Assembly: GCA_018697195.1 (NCBI GenBank)
Contig: CM031878.1
Span: 62,995,471-63,059,470 of the forward strand
Direction of reading: 5' to 3'
Length of the DNA: 64,000 bases
Source of the DNA: Certhia americana
Taxonomy: Eukaryota > Chordata > Aves > Passeriformes > Certhiidae
The notes under the pieces: generated by a model
Seen by the model: the letters and a program-made list of their open reading frames with translations, nothing else
The model's database searches: none
Told to the model about the DNA's origin: nothing
Shown here: in pieces, positions 46,504 through 59,886 of the stretch
Layout: each line of letters starts with the position of its first letter
Position numbering within the stretch: the first letter of the stretch is position 1
Made by a program: the position numbers and the translations under genes

Positions 46504-46761
46504 GTCACTGATGAGCTGTTGGAAAAAATAGTGTCAAGAAGCCAGAATATTACTGAAATCAATATTTCTGATTGTCGCAATGTATCTGATACAGGAGTAT
46601 GCATATTAGCAATTAAATGTCCTGGGCTCCTAAGGTATACTGCCTACAGGTGTAAGCAGCTTTCTGACACCTCTATTATTGCAGTTGCCTCTCAGTGTCC
46701 TCTTCTACAGAAAGTACATGTGGGCAATCAAGATAGACTCACTGATGAAGGCCTGAAGCAG
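46504..46761 (+). CDS. FBXL17: FBXL17 coding exon 3 (residues 287-372, leucine-rich repeats)
   Basis: Eighty-six codons starting VTDELLEKIVSRSQNI. They contain about three cysteine-containing leucine-rich repeats: INISDCRNVSDTGVCILA, LRYTAYRCKQLSDTSIIAVA and VHVGNQDRLTDEGLKQ. These repeats build the curved substrate-binding surface. Acceptor is TTCTTTGCAG|GTC and donor is CAG|GTAACT. The exon is 258 bp, phase 0 at both ends. An open frame extends a little past the donor but diverges from the family, which confirms the splice site. Confidence 0.97.
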
Positions 46762-47464
46762 GTAACTATCTATTCCCCAAATTCCTTCTGTAAACTTAGT
46801 ATATTTCAGCTTAGCAAGTAGAAGATACCCTTTCTTGGGACTTAATTAAAATCACAAAAAATCTTCTATTTTAAGTTCCTGTATGGAGACTTCTTTTTTG
46901 GTGCAGTAAATGCTGTACTCTAGAGACTACACATACTTTCTTTTTAATACCCAGGGATTAAATGATTGCTTTTGTAGTTAAATCTGCAGTTTGACATCCT
47001 ATATGTCGCTTCTGTTGAATTAAATTTTCCTGATCTTGGTTGCTGTTCAAAACCTTTACTTAACTTGTTTCTGCTTCATGAACACTGAAGGTGACTAAGA
47101 CCTTTATTGGTTAGATGTGCAGGAAGGTTTCATCAACTGTCTGAGAGTGTTAAAGGAGCATAGTTAGGGTAAATCAAATATACTGTTGAGCATTAAAGCA
47201 TTATTAGCTATCTGTACATACAGTAAGTAACTTAGTTCTTATGTTATGCTCTTAGCTCCATTTTGTTGACTGTAGTTAGCAACTTCCATTTTGTCACATA
47301 CATAATTAGAATCTTTCTTGTTTGCATATGGTGTTTCAAAGCCTGAAAAGAAAGGTAATTTTTCATGTTAGGTGGAGAAGCAGAAAAAAAAATCTTTTCT
47401 CCCATCTCTTCATTTCAATCAAATTCTGTTGTTTTTTTTTTCCCTTTGTTTTCATTAATTGCAG
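46762..47464 (+). other. FBXL17: FBXL17 intron 3 (0.7 kb)
   Basis: Short phase 0 intron from GTAACT to TTAATTGCAG. It has no repeats or other features that I can recognise. Confidence 0.96.
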
Positions 47465-47596
47465 CTCGGTTCAAAATGCAGGGAATTGAAAGACATACAT
47501 TTTGGGCAATGTTACAAGATCTCAGATGAAGGAATGATCATTATAGCTAAAGGCTGTCTGAAGTTGCAAAGAATATATATGCAAGAAAACAAATTA
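47465..47596 (+). CDS. FBXL17: FBXL17 coding exon 4 (residues 373-416, leucine-rich repeats)
   Basis: Forty-four codons starting LGSKCRELKDIHFGQCYK and ending RIYMQENKL. They continue the cysteine-containing repeat pattern (IHFGQCYKISDEGMIIIA). Acceptor is ATTGCAG|CTC. The donor is placed at TTA|GTAAGT because it is a perfect consensus and keeps phase 0. The following residues in relatives begin with Val, consistent with a phase 0 junction. Exons for the remaining repeats and C-terminus are outside the window. Confidence 0.96.
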
Positions 47597-49598
47597 GTAA
47601 GTACATATCATGATTTCTTAATTCCCAAGGGATTTTGATTGTCAAAGCTTTCTCTTGCTCTTTATCTTTTAAAATTTTTCTTTAGAATGGCTGCTTTTTG
47701 CAAGTGAATTGCTTAAAATGGTCTGGCTGTGAAAATTGCAATTCTACAGAGATGGCTTAGAAGGTGATGCAAAGCACAAGTTAAGCTGAACATAGTAACT
47801 TCTTGGTTTTAACATGGTATTTCAGGAGTAATTTTTTAAGAGTTGCGTGGTTTGTATAGGAAAATACGTATGTCACATGAAATGGGTTTTTTTGTTTCTA
47901 CAACTGCAATAAAAAGTGCAAACAGCTAAAAGATTTTTGGAGCTTGGGTTCTTGATTACAAGTGATACACTCTAATATTTTCTTCAAATATGTCACTTTC
48001 TCATCAGAATAGAGTAGTATGCCTGTGCTAGTAGAAGGAAGATGTTGAGGAGTAATAATCTTGCATCCTAATTCTAAGCAGTCTCTGAAATGATGGTTTC
48101 TAATGTTGAAAGAGAGTGGTTTGCAAATAAATGTAAATTGTAACCCACTGACTTAGGGTTTTGAAAAATCTTACTTTGTTTTAAAAATTTGTTTCTTACA
48201 AGAAAATAGTAAAACTTGCTTGCAGTTGTATTTTTAACTGTCAGCTAAGATTGTGGTTATAACCTTTGTTTCCAAAGTTCAGAACTGGAACAAATAAATT
48301 ATGTTTGTAAGAAAACCCCATACATTGTATTCACAAATCATTTGATATTTGGCTTCAAATAGACAAAGAGATGCTAATATTCAAGATTGGTTTATATTAA
48401 AAAAAAAAAATTAAAAAATCTCAAATCAACAAAGAAAAGGGCAGCCAGTTATTGGTTTTGATCAGAACTGTAGAAAGTTGAAAAATAGGAAATAGAGACT
48501 TAAACTGAGATTTCTGTATAGTTTAAATGCAGAAAAAGGGCACATCCCTCCTCTTGTATTGAAACAGCCTTGAACACTTCAAAGCTAGTCTTTCTAACAC
48601 TTACCTTACATAAAAAAAAACTAAATATGAAAAAAATAATTATCTCAGAAGTCTGGAAGGAAAAATGTCTTCCTTCCTTCTCTGGAAAGAGAAAGGTGGA
48701 CTAATTGAAATTATTTATCTTTGAAAGAAAGAGGAAGGCTTCAAGGTTTGCATAATTGTTATGTGAAAAATGGCTTAGTTGTAATTAAGAATGCTGTATG
48801 TTTAAATAGCTGCATAAGTGCTTGGTCATTGGAAAATATGGAGGCAAGGTACTAACTTAGCTTTCCGTGTAGATGCATCTTAGAGTTCTCATCATTGTAG
48901 CTTTTATACTTAAGAAGTTGTTACTGCAGGTATTAGCACTTAAAGACTTTGTGGTTTCAATATCTGAAATATCATCAAAGTTCCTGGTTGAAATGGAACA
49001 TACGGAATATCATAATTCTTTTTAAGGCAATTGTGAAATATGCTCTTAACTTGCATTTTCCTTGGTTGCCATCATTGTTGAAAATGTAACACTGATTTTT
49101 AATTGCAAGTAAGACAAAAATAGTTGCTGTCAAATGAATAGGAAATTTCTCTTAAATTTTGTCCCTTCTAGTAATTTATTTGAAAACAATCTGAAATTCA
49201 AAACTGAATTTTTGCCTAGTTTTTCATGAATATACTTTTTTTAGTATCTAATGGTGCTTAAATTCCTGCCCATCCTTAATTTTTCAGGGGGTAGAAAAAG
49301 TCTTGTGGCAAACTTGATATAGCTCTGTAAAATTAAAATTCAGCTCCACAAATCTTCATATGTACACAAGAAGTAAGTTTTGAAGCTGTTAGAACTCCAG
49401 GGTGTTGAATCCTTAGAATAAAATAACACTTGAACATTGCCACTAGAGGACAAAGCTGAAGAAGCTGCTGTGCTTTCCCCTTGCTAAGGGCAAGAGACTT
49501 TCAAAAGTCTTGCTGGCAGTGTAGTTTTGTGTGATGAACCAAGACAACTTTAAAGAAGTTCTCATGCAATTGTAAAGTAAAAACTTCTACAAACTAAA

Positions 49599-49624
49599 AA
49601 AGAAAAAAAAAGAAAAAAAAAAAA
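49599..49624. repeat. A-rich run
   Basis: Runs of A broken by single G residues. A simple low-complexity tract. Confidence 0.85.
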
Positions 49625-52600
49625 GGTTTGTCAAATTCTGTGGGTTACTTTTCTCTCTTCTAAAAAATCTCCTTAGTATTTGGTGTGGCACATATTATTT
49701 CTAGCTCCTCTGGTGAAAGAAGGTGGTTTGGGGAAATATGTGTTTGTGTGTGTTTTCAAAATTGATAAGTGTTCATGCTCTGAAATCAAAATATTCTGTG
49801 GCAAGAAAAGTGTACTTGACGTACGAGGGCTTGGTCTGTGTATTTAAAGTAAGTACATTGTCAGTATGCTAGAAAGAGGACTCCCATCCTCCCCGTTTAA
49901 TCAACTGCTGTAGCATCCATATAAATAATGTAAGTAGTCTTGTGCTTTGTATTTTCTTGTTTATTCCTTTCTCAGAGGTGCTCAAAATCATGTGCATGAC
50001 TCTTACTGGCAATTTCCGTTAATTTCAAAATGTGTAGCGCATTACAAATAGTACATGATGGTTGAGTTTTCATATAGTCTTATCTCACACTAATGGCTTT
50101 TACACTTCAAAAATACACGTAGGCAGGTGCGTCCATCAGCTAAATAATGCCTTTATGGTGTTACTTTGCAGTGAAAGGTGTGGATCAGGCAACACAGTTC
50201 AGTTGCTTCATCTGTTGCTAAGCAGCTCCATTATCAGACTGCTGAGCAGAAACCGAGAAAGGAGAATATAGGTTCTGATTGTTGAATATCTTAGGCATTT
50301 CACAGAAAAATAGACACTTTCCTGTCTTTGAAGTACTGATTGTTTCATGGTAATAAGCAAAAGCTACAATTACTAAATGGGACAAAAGGACATAGGAGGA
50401 AAGGTTGGTTGCATGGCTAACTCAACAACAGAAGGTTGTTATTATTTGCATAACTGTTTAGGATTTGTGTCTCTCCAAAACATGTTAGTTTTTCCTCTGT
50501 CCTTTGAATAAATAAACAATTATATGCTGAGCCTCTTTTCTGAAGCATACTGGCCAAATTTGGGACCTAGTTAAAAAAACGCAAACTATAACGTTGCAGA
50601 ACTTAAGAAGTGTGCCATTGTGTTGTCTCTCCTGATCTGCCCCCAGGCAGCCTGATGTAGTTGAATAATCTCACAGAATTTCACTGTAAATGGAAGAACA
50701 GATTATAGCTCTGTCCAGACAAAACTAGAAAATTTCTTAATTTCTTGGCTGAATTTAGTTGGACTTCTTATTTTATGATTGTGACTGGTATGGTATGCAA
50801 TAACTTCTGTGTTTGCATTATATGAATATTCAATATGAATGAAACTGGTGGAAGATGGATGGGTTAATTTACTGTTATCTTTGTACCAATTGCTGTTTGT
50901 AATCTTTCCACCCCTCACAGAGCTTAGGTGCAAAGTAAAAGAACTGCTTCACGCTGACATGTAGTACACTCACTGAGACACACTGAGGGCTACTTAACCT
51001 GGATTGCCTTTATTGAAACCTTGCATGGAAGGGTGGGGTCCTGAAAGGTTTTAAAGGTTTTGTGAGATGCAGAACTCAGTGACTACAGTGCACCCAGAAG
51101 GGTTATCTCCAGGAGCTTTTACACAAGTTGTCTGTTTTCCTTATTTTGAATACAGTAGATCTAGATCTGGGAGTTCACTGTAGAGCTGAAGAAAACCCTT
51201 CTCCACTTCACTAATTTGATTTAACACACTATTTTCTTTTTAATTGCTTTTCCTTAACTGGGTAACTTAATGGCTAAAATGATAGAAAACTTAATGGTTG
51301 CTGAAATTTAACAGGTGGCAGTTACAAGTTTGTTCCTTGCTGTCCCACCCAGTGTCTGTGGTTTTTAGTGGGGAACTAGATATGGATAATGAAAGAGAGC
51401 TTCTAAAGATAAAGCGAAGTGGAGTTTTAGATACTGTAAGAGAATGACAACTTTCCTGCCTCTGTACTTTGTTCCCTTGCTCTCTTTTCTCTTTCACAAG
51501 CTCATTTAGGAGTGGATGAGCTACTATAGTAGCTCTTATGGCAGTGCTGCTTCTTTTCCACTAAGATGATGTTGAGAAGTGGATCCTTTAAAGACAAACC
51601 ATTTGTTTGATGGTTCTCAAGTATGTTCATTAAAACATTACAATATAACTTGACTGTGTTTCTATTTCTTTGTTAGACTCTTGGTTCTTCAATTTCAAGG
51701 TAACCAAATTTGACCCATCTGGCAATATGCTTCATATGTAATAACACTTTTCAAGTGCATATTTTACAGATGGCTATTTAACAGTTTTTTAAGATGAGTA
51801 TTTTTAAGTGTTCTGCTTACCTTTGCAGTTTGCAGCAGAAAAGAGTTAAAATTCAAGTTAACTGTGATGCTGTTTGATGGAAACAACAGTGCTTAAGATA
51901 TGTGAATAATACACTTTAGTTTCAGTAAAAAAGAATTAATGTATTCTGTTTAGCCTGTCACAGTTTTGTCACACAATTAAACAGTTAATGTATGTTTTTA
52001 AAGCATTGACTGTAATCAACTCAGTATAAATGCATAGGAAAAAATAAACTTAATTTTTGTATTTTCTGAATAATCAGCATTGTGTAAGTGATAAATTTAG
52101 TTTTGTCTTTTAATGATATTCCCCTCCCCACTTCTGTTTTTAGTTTGGGAAGCATTTTCCTTCTTGCTTTGTACTTGTCACCTACAAAACACTTACTTCA
52201 ACATTGTACCTTGTGTCACAAACATTGAGAGGAGAGAGTATTTTGCTTTGAGTTTAGCCCAGGCAAATTGTTTCAGGAAGAAAGTATTATGAGGCATATA
52301 AACTGCACAGTGTCAAATGTTTAGAATGTATGGAAATAACTTACTTTGTTTCAATGGTAACAAGTAAATGAAAGAATTTTTTTTGGAAAAATATTCCAAA
52401 AGAATGTTATTTCCCTGTCCTTTTTCCATCCCCCACAATATATTCCATATGCTATTTCGATTTTTACATACAGTTGCTTAAAACTGTTCTTCTACTTGAA
52501 GATATTTCAGAAAAAGTACTGTTTTTTCCATGTTTCTTCAGGCATACTTTCCCAAAGTACTTTTGAACCACTTTATTTCATTATTTGAGATTTTGAAAAG

Positions 52601-52635
52601 AACTGTAGTTGTTCCAGACTTCCCCCTTCAATTAC

Positions 52636-53149
52636 TGTCTCCCAGTTGAATCTCCAGAAGGACCTGCTGCCTGCAGACACAGGCACCTCCTTCTCCTTCA
52701 GGTGTGACCTAGGTTTCCCACAGCAGAATTTCAGACATTGGATTTATAAAATAATGGGTTTAATGGAGATACAGCATCAGGTCAGCGAAGGTTGGGTGCC
52801 TTCAAAGAGGGACCCAGAACAAAGAAAACCCCAGGCAATTATACCCTTATGGCTTATGCTCCCACCTCTCACTCTTCTCATGCCTTGATCTAATGGGGGT
52901 TTTTGGTTTGTGGTCTTCTAGCACTTTCCTGGTTTCTTTCTCCATGTCCCCCACGTGGGCAGGGTCTTGATTTCTTGTCTTGTTGAGTTACAGCTTTCAC
53001 TGACAACTGTTGCCTTATACTCTGTTCTTTTTCTGGTGCACCGGCTCACTGGCAGAGCATGGAAAGCTAAAAACCACTAGTGTCTTAATATAATAAACAT
53101 TGCCTAGCAACAACTGAAACGTTATCAATATTCTTTTCATGCTAACACA
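52636..53149 (-). mobile_element. Probable ERV LTR, minus strand
   Basis: On the minus strand the unit starts TGTGTTAGCATGAAAAG at 53149 and includes GTTGCTAGGCAATG, GAGTATAAGGCAACAG and CCATTAAACCCATTATTTTA (ATTAAA as a possible poly(A) signal), ending near GGTGCCTGTGTCTGCAGG. The start, promoter-like TATAAG and late ATTAAA are in LTR order. The 3' end is not certain and no target-site duplication is visible. It is antisense to FBXL17. Confidence 0.6.
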
Positions 53150-53400
53150 GTAGCGTACCAGTTCCTAGGAAGATGACTAAGCAAATTAATTATTCCGGCT
53201 GAAAACATATCTTGGTCTAATTTCACAGCTTCTGGCCTAAGGCTTCAGCAAATCCAGCTGCTGATGCTAAAGCAAGCAACATGCTCAATCACACAGCTTT
53301 GTAACTTAGCTTGTCCTAATGTAGCTTGTCCTAATTAGGACTGGTTTACGCTGAATAACTAGCATCTCTCAATAGCTAAAAGTGTATCTACATATGCCAG

Positions 53401-53600
53401 AATATCATGGAATCAAGGAATGGTTTGGTTGGAGGGGACCGTAAAGGGGTCTGGTGCCAACCACCCTTCCACTACACCAGTAGGCCAGGTGGCTCAAAGC
53501 CCCTTACAGCCTGTTCCTTCCAGGGATGGGGCAGTCCACATCTCTGAATAACCTGTTTCAGTGCCGTGCCTCACCACTCTCACAGTAAAGGACTCTGTAC
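53401..53600 (-). mobile_element. CR1 LINE 3' end, minus strand
   Basis: The + strand has ATGGAATCAAGGAATGGTTT, GGAGGGGACC, GGTGGCTCAAAGCCCC, TTCCAGGGATGGGGCAGTCC and CAGTGCCGTGCCTCACCACT, the reverse complement of the CR1 3' UTR. Only about 200 bp remains. It is antisense to FBXL17. Confidence 0.85.
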
Positions 53601-56600
53601 ATACCCAGATGAATTTCTCTCTTGCGAACACTCTATGCCATAGCTTTGTATAATGGAGTTTCATCATCTGTCAGGTACAAAATTAGAGATTTCTAAAGCA
53701 AAAACTTTGTGCAGATGGCATGCTGATAATCATAGTAATGATAAAGTCCCTCTTATATTTTAGTTTCTCAAACACTTTACACATGCACCAGAACCACCTA
53801 ATGTACCATAAAAGTATGGTTCAGCACTTTAAAAAATGCACTTAATAGCTATACTTCATGTGGTGAGGTGTGGGAAGTCAAGCTTTCATAAGAACTACAT
53901 GAGACATCTGTCTAGTAAAAATGTTGTGGAAAAGCTTTTGACAAGCTCTTCTGAAACATTTACTTTATTAATTTTTTTAACAACATAGAATGATTCAGTC
54001 AGTTTCTTAGAAACCTAACTTACAGAACTATATTTCTCAGAGTTCAATATTTTTAGTCTTTTTTATATATTTTTTGTTCAGATCTGTTGCTTTTTGACTT
54101 GGGCAGTTTCTGTAATATTATTCCTGCAGTAAAACGTTTATGCCAGTTTTGATGTTAATAGAAGGGAAAAAGGCAAAGCTTGTGTACCTGTGCTTAAATC
54201 AGCTATATGAGTCTGCTGTAAAGGTGTTAGAACCACAGTGCAAGTGGCCAGGCTTTTGTTTTCAGAGTAACTTTCTGTAAGTGCTGTGTCAGTGCGGTTT
54301 TTCACCCTTAGGTGGCGGCATTGGCTTTGCGGTGGTGATGAGCCCGTGCTGCACAACGCAGGGCAGACAATTTCTAACTATTGTGTTGGTTCCACAGACC
54401 TTGTGCTCCCTTCACTTACCAGGATTCCTACCACAGTAATACTTAAGTGTCTTAATAAGGTCAGCTATATGGTTTCACCACTTTCTGCTTATTTTCTATT
54501 TTTCCTTTTTATACAGGTCACATTTCGACATTGTGAGTTTACTTGACATGTACACTATGTGTGTGTACGCGTTTAAAAGCAACCAGCAACTGGAGCTGTG
54601 ATCTGTATTGCTGCATTAATTATACTTTTTGTCTTTTGTGAGGTTGATTAATGGTCATACCTACTCTACTGTTTAAAAAACTTCCAGTTTTGATATTGAT
54701 ACAAAATTGGTATTATACCACTTAAAACATTTCTTTGGGCTGTAATTTGCTGCCACTTTTAATAAACACTCTATGTATAAAAATGCGTAGTATATATACT
54801 GTAGATGTGTAGTGTGTTTACTGTAGATTAATACAAATGACAAAGAAGTGAATGATGGAATGAAAGACTGGAAAAGTGGCTGATACAGAACTTTTTTCTA
54901 CTTTTTGGTCAGCATTATAAGGTGATCGTTTGATATTTGCCGATGATGTATTTTGCATATCATTTTAATAAAGGTTAAATACATTTCTTTCTACATTCAA
55001 GTGACATCTTTTATGCCTGTGCATTAATGGCTGCCATGTTAGTGTTGTACATCAAACTTAGGAAGAACTGTAACAAATAGTGCTCTCAGTGTTGAAGGTT
55101 CTGGTATTGAAAGTCCAAATGGATGGAGGTAATGCAAAAATCCTAAATGCAATACATAAGGAAATTTCAGCAAGTTGTGAGTTTTAAATTTTGAGTTAGA
55201 ATGTAGGCACTTCCACTTTCTGTTCTTTTGTGTGTTTTTTGGCTGTTCTTCTTGTTGAGTTATTTGAGCTTTTAATTAAAAACTTGATGACCAGGAATTG
55301 GTAGCTGGATAGGGAGCCTTTTCAATTGTTTGAAATACCCATATTTAGTTGTCCTTTGGGGTCACTGGTGTTACAGTACTTTAGTCACAAACCAAATTCC
55401 ACAATAGTAGAGTGAAAAGTCCTTCCACTAAAATATATGCTACTAGGTATTAAAGTTACTAAATAGAGCTGAAATTTCTGTAGTTTGTTTGTTCTCTTAT
55501 TGGACTTTTTGTTTGTTTACTTAATTTAATCTGGTGGTATCTTGTGTCAGAGAGAGCACTGGCAAATTTCAGATGAATTGCTTGTAGGTTCTTCATCTGT
55601 TAAGTTGGTATCTTGACTCATGTTGTGCTTTGTAAGAGTCTTCAGGCATTCAATAAGGATAGCAATAAATCAAAACTGATAATATTTCTCCCAGTGAGCT
55701 GTGATGCTTACTGAAAGAGATCAAAAGTATGATATTGTGAAGCAAATCGCTTAAAACTGTCAGGATCATTATTTTAATATAGCGGTAATTTGCATCAATC
55801 AAAAATAATATAAATACATTTTTATTTGTATACAACAGAGACAAGATTATGTAAAAGTAATGAATGACAGGAGGCATCTTTGTTTATATCATTTATTTCC
55901 AGCAAATTCCAGTTGAATTTTTTTATCTCTATGAAGCTAGAAGAATGAACTTGTCAAATTTCTGAAGCTGTGGGAAACCAGTTTTGTTTCCCAAAGAATT
56001 TCACTGTAACTTACACAGGTTACAGTTTTGAGTATGAGAGAACAGATCATTAGGGTACAAGTTCTCAAGTTCTACAAATATCTTCATTCCCTCTTCTCAT
56101 CTTTCTATAGTGAGCAGTGCTTGGGAGCACAAATGTATGTTCTCTGTGGGTGTCTGGAGGTGCTTTTCTGGGTAGTTGGGTTCTCCAAAATGCTACATTG
56201 TTGGTAGACAATGTTAAAGAGCAAGTTGAATAGGAATAGAGACCAAACTGGAATGGAAGCAATCCTAAATACCATCTTTTTTAACCAAGGTTAAATTCTT
56301 ACGTGTTTTAAACTACAACATCATTCCCCCCAGTGGGTAAATTTTTGCATTTATACTTGGATTTACACTTAAATTGCAAATTTATTGTCCATACGCACTT
56401 CATGCAATTTCATCCTAGGAATTACAGTGTTATTTGTTTTAGAATTTGCTGCAACCTTTCAGCTGTCATTGTTTTTTTTTAATCCAGAATGATAATGTTT
56501 AAAAAACTGTGTTTATCTGAACTTCAGACCTAGGTACTGTTGTAATTATTGTAGCTAATTTTGAACATCCTATTCTGCTTTTGAGAGCTATGTGTAGCTT

Positions 56601-56966
56601 TGCCCCTACAAATACTTTGTAGTATTTTTAAGAATCCTTAACTTAGTGTTCCTCCTTTTCCTTGCTTTGTATAATTTGTGGGGTTTTTTTATTCATATTT
56701 TTCAGTAATAACTACTACAAGTTTTGTTTTATCTGAGGCTTTCTCTAAAAAGTGTCTTGATGGGGTGATCCTCAGGCACCAACTTGTGGTTGTCTTTGTT
56801 TAGTCTTCTTGTTCCATTGCATCCAAATGTGGTTTGTTTAGGGTTTTTGGGGAGTTTTTTGTGTATGTCTCTCTGGGAATGGTACATTATCCTGACATTT
56901 TGCAACTAAGTAACTGTTTTCTAAAACTGAAAAATTATTTTTAAACCTTTCAAGTTTCTAATGAGA

Positions 56967-56968
56967 TT

Positions 56969-57017
<49 letters not shown>
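56967..57017. repeat. (TA)n followed by (TATG)n microsatellite
   Basis: About 26 bp of alternating TA, then six or so TATG/GTAT units. A compound microsatellite, likely polymorphic. Confidence 0.93.
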
Positions 57018-59360
57018 CTGTGTTTTCTCACTGGTACCCTACTGATTCTCCTCCCCATCCCACTGTGGGTAATGGCTGGGGGTAAACCACAGCCATGAAG
57101 GAGATTGTGCTAGTGTTCCCTCTCTTACCACCTTGGTAAAATTAGAAGTATGCTTTAAGAATATTTTCTATCTTAAACATCAGAATTTAAACTAGAAAAA
57201 AAAAATCTAGATTATGAAATCATGAAAAAGATCAAATATGATAGGGAAGTACTTATTTTTAAATATTTTTCTTCCTAAACATAGAGAAAAACAAAGTCTC
57301 CAAGAGTAAGGTTTTCATAAAGTTATTTTATATTGCTCATTCTCAAAAGAAAAATATACTGGATTTGGTAAATGGGTTAATGGGCTAACTTAATTGTGGG
57401 TAAGTTTGCATTACTAATGAAGTTTTCCAGAAGACTTCCTGGGATTGCTTGCAAGGGCTGCATTTTTGCAGTGATGATTGCAGGTAGTGCTGCCACTGGA
57501 GGGATAGCTGTGCCTCTGCTGTAGTCTCCCTCATTAACACACGAGCCCCGTACCCAGAGGATTGTTTGTAGGCCTTGTTTGAAGATGTTACCCTGCTGAT
57601 ACAGTCTGTGGTTTTGTGCTAGAGGCACAGCAGTACAGTTCACCGCTCTCAGGCTTCGCAAGAAGGTGTAGGTATGACCAAAGAGGTGTTTGCTTTGCGT
57701 AAAATGTCAGCTTTGCAACTCTCTTCATCTGCACAATTCTCTTTTATTGTATTTCCCAGTCATTTAGAGACTTTGGAGTTTTTAGAAGAAGCTTTTATAA
57801 AAACAGTTTTATAGCTTTCTTTAAACTAGTCTTGAAGTCTTTTAATACTTTGATTTGCTGTTTAAAATGTTGCACTGAAGTTACTGTTTTGGTGTCAGGG
57901 GAGTGTTTGCTGTTAATCTTGTGAAGCTTCTTAAAAATACAGGGGATCACTCAGCTATGTAGGGAATACCTAATATTGTATAACATGAGCAGGAGACTTG
58001 TGATTGTGTTCTTGAAATTGGATGATTTCAGCTACTACATAAGAATGTTTAAATATATTTGTTATTTTAGAAAGATGGGAATTTTTAGAATCAAGTAGTA
58101 TTTGATAATTTCTGCGGTTTTAGGCATTTCTGAAAATACCTTAATGGTGCACAATTCAAAAATTTATATTTTAAAGGTTTCAGAACAGCTCTATCTTGTA
58201 CTGTTTCCCTTCAATTTTAGTACATTTCTTGCATCTCAGAATACCTTAGAAAATTTATTCTTCCTATAAAATTCATTCTTGAGCTAATGTTCTGGTATTA
58301 AATGTCTCTTAGCACTCTACAGTTTAGAAAACACTGTTCCTGTAGCTTATAGACCTCAATTTCTCCAGGTTTTGATATGTTTGCAACAAAGTTTCAGGAA
58401 GTTTTGGCATGCTTTTAATGAGATAGAAATAGTGTAAGTGTTTGCTGTATGTACATCTTGTAGATATTTTCTGCTTTTTTGCCTTTGTTTTTTAGTCTCG
58501 CTTGGAAAAGGTGTTGCAAATAAACTATTATGGAAGGATTGCTGCAGCTGACCTTTAGTTTTGTCGATTGTGGTACTATTCCACGGTGAAATGATGTGAA
58601 ACTGTGATACCTGTAGAGATAAGTGGTTGATGTTATTTTTTTTGCTGGGAGAAAAGCTAGATGGACAGTGAATTTTAAACTTGAATGGCACTACTTTCTT
58701 ACTAATTCTATTATACAAATTGAAAATTGGGAGGACAGACCTCCTTTGGAGGAAGTAATTTTTTGTAATGCAACAAAATTCTTGTGATTATGTCTGGTAG
58801 GACTGTCACATCCTGTGAAGGCCACTAACTGCCACCTCTATATGCTTCATTCTGTGGTGGGTGAAGTTATCTGGATATTCCAAACTTCTCTGAAGATATT
58901 CCAGCAATTTCAGATACTGTGGCAGTGGCCTAGTTGTTGTTTTCATGCATTTAACAATTGGGCTGCATTACAACATAAACTCAGGTAGATCATTGTTTTC
59001 CCCTCCTATAAAGCACTCAGTCCTGGGACTGAAAAGTATTATAGAAACAGGGAATATCTGGGATTTTTCTGGTGAGATACTGCTGATTTAGTTTATTGGC
59101 TTGCACTTTTACATGGCAGTAGTGATTCTTGAGATCTAATAGAAAGAGATCTAATGTATCTGTGAATTGACACCCTCCCAAAATGAAACTTAGATGAGGT
59201 AATGCAAAAAAGGCTTCCATGCTAAGTTCTTTATTTTTATTGTTAACTTTGGCTTGTCGTAATTTTCTCTAATCTTACAAAGATGATGATAGTGTAGTTT
59301 GTACATTAATGTAGGCACAAGTAGAATATTCAAACAAATATTTAACCTCCTGGTCTTGAA

Positions 59361-59790
59361 CTGATGCCTTATGGAGGCTGACCTGGAGCAGAGACTAGCC
59401 AGAGCAAAAAGATAAAGTAGGTATTTATTAAAAGGCCTCAATGGGTACACCTGGGCAGCACTAGAGTCCAGCTGGGCTACACCCAAGATGCACCCCAAAA
59501 TGGTTACAAAATGGAAGCCTGATCATGAGGTCTCACACTTGCATAAGTTCTGATCCTTTAGCATATTACGAGTCAGTTGTCCAACCATAGCTTCAGGTTA
59601 TGAAGCTTCATCCTCCTTGTTTTTTCTTCTCACTTCACCATGGTTTTTGTTCTTGGGCTGAAAGTTTTGTTGGTTGTCCTTGGTCACAAGCTGGAAAAGG
59701 AATTGTTTTGTCTTAAGCTCTCTGTGAAGAGGGTTTAGTAGCACTTAATATGAAAACCAGAACTACACACTGAGTAGCACAGACTCTAAA
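59361..59790 (-). mobile_element. ERV LTR, minus strand
   Basis: The + strand has GGAGGCTGACCTGGAGCAGA, the reversed poly(A) signal TTTATT in GGTATTTATTAAAAGGCCTC (about 59420-59439), CACCCAAGATGCACCCCAAA and GGTTACAAAATGGAAGCCTG. On the minus strand AATAAATACC follows TGAGGCCTTTT, as in songbird LTRs I know. Both termini are uncertain. It sits about 100 bp left of an LTR in the opposite orientation. It is antisense to FBXL17. Confidence 0.65.
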
Positions 59791-59886
59791 AAATATAAAA
59801 GCTAAAACTTAAGGCATCAAAACTACAAGAATTTGTAAGGAAAATTACAAGTATATTTTAATAACAAGTATATCCAGATACCTATC

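Noticed and set aside
57377..57661. 94-codon minus-strand ORF in intron 4
   Set aside because: No family resemblance and no supporting signals. Could be an unrecognised old repeat.
58480..58520. Possible small exon in intron 4 (TTTTTTAG followed by a short open stretch and AAGGTG)
   Set aside because: The 15-base stretch does not encode the expected next FBXL17 residues and such splice-like strings are common by chance.
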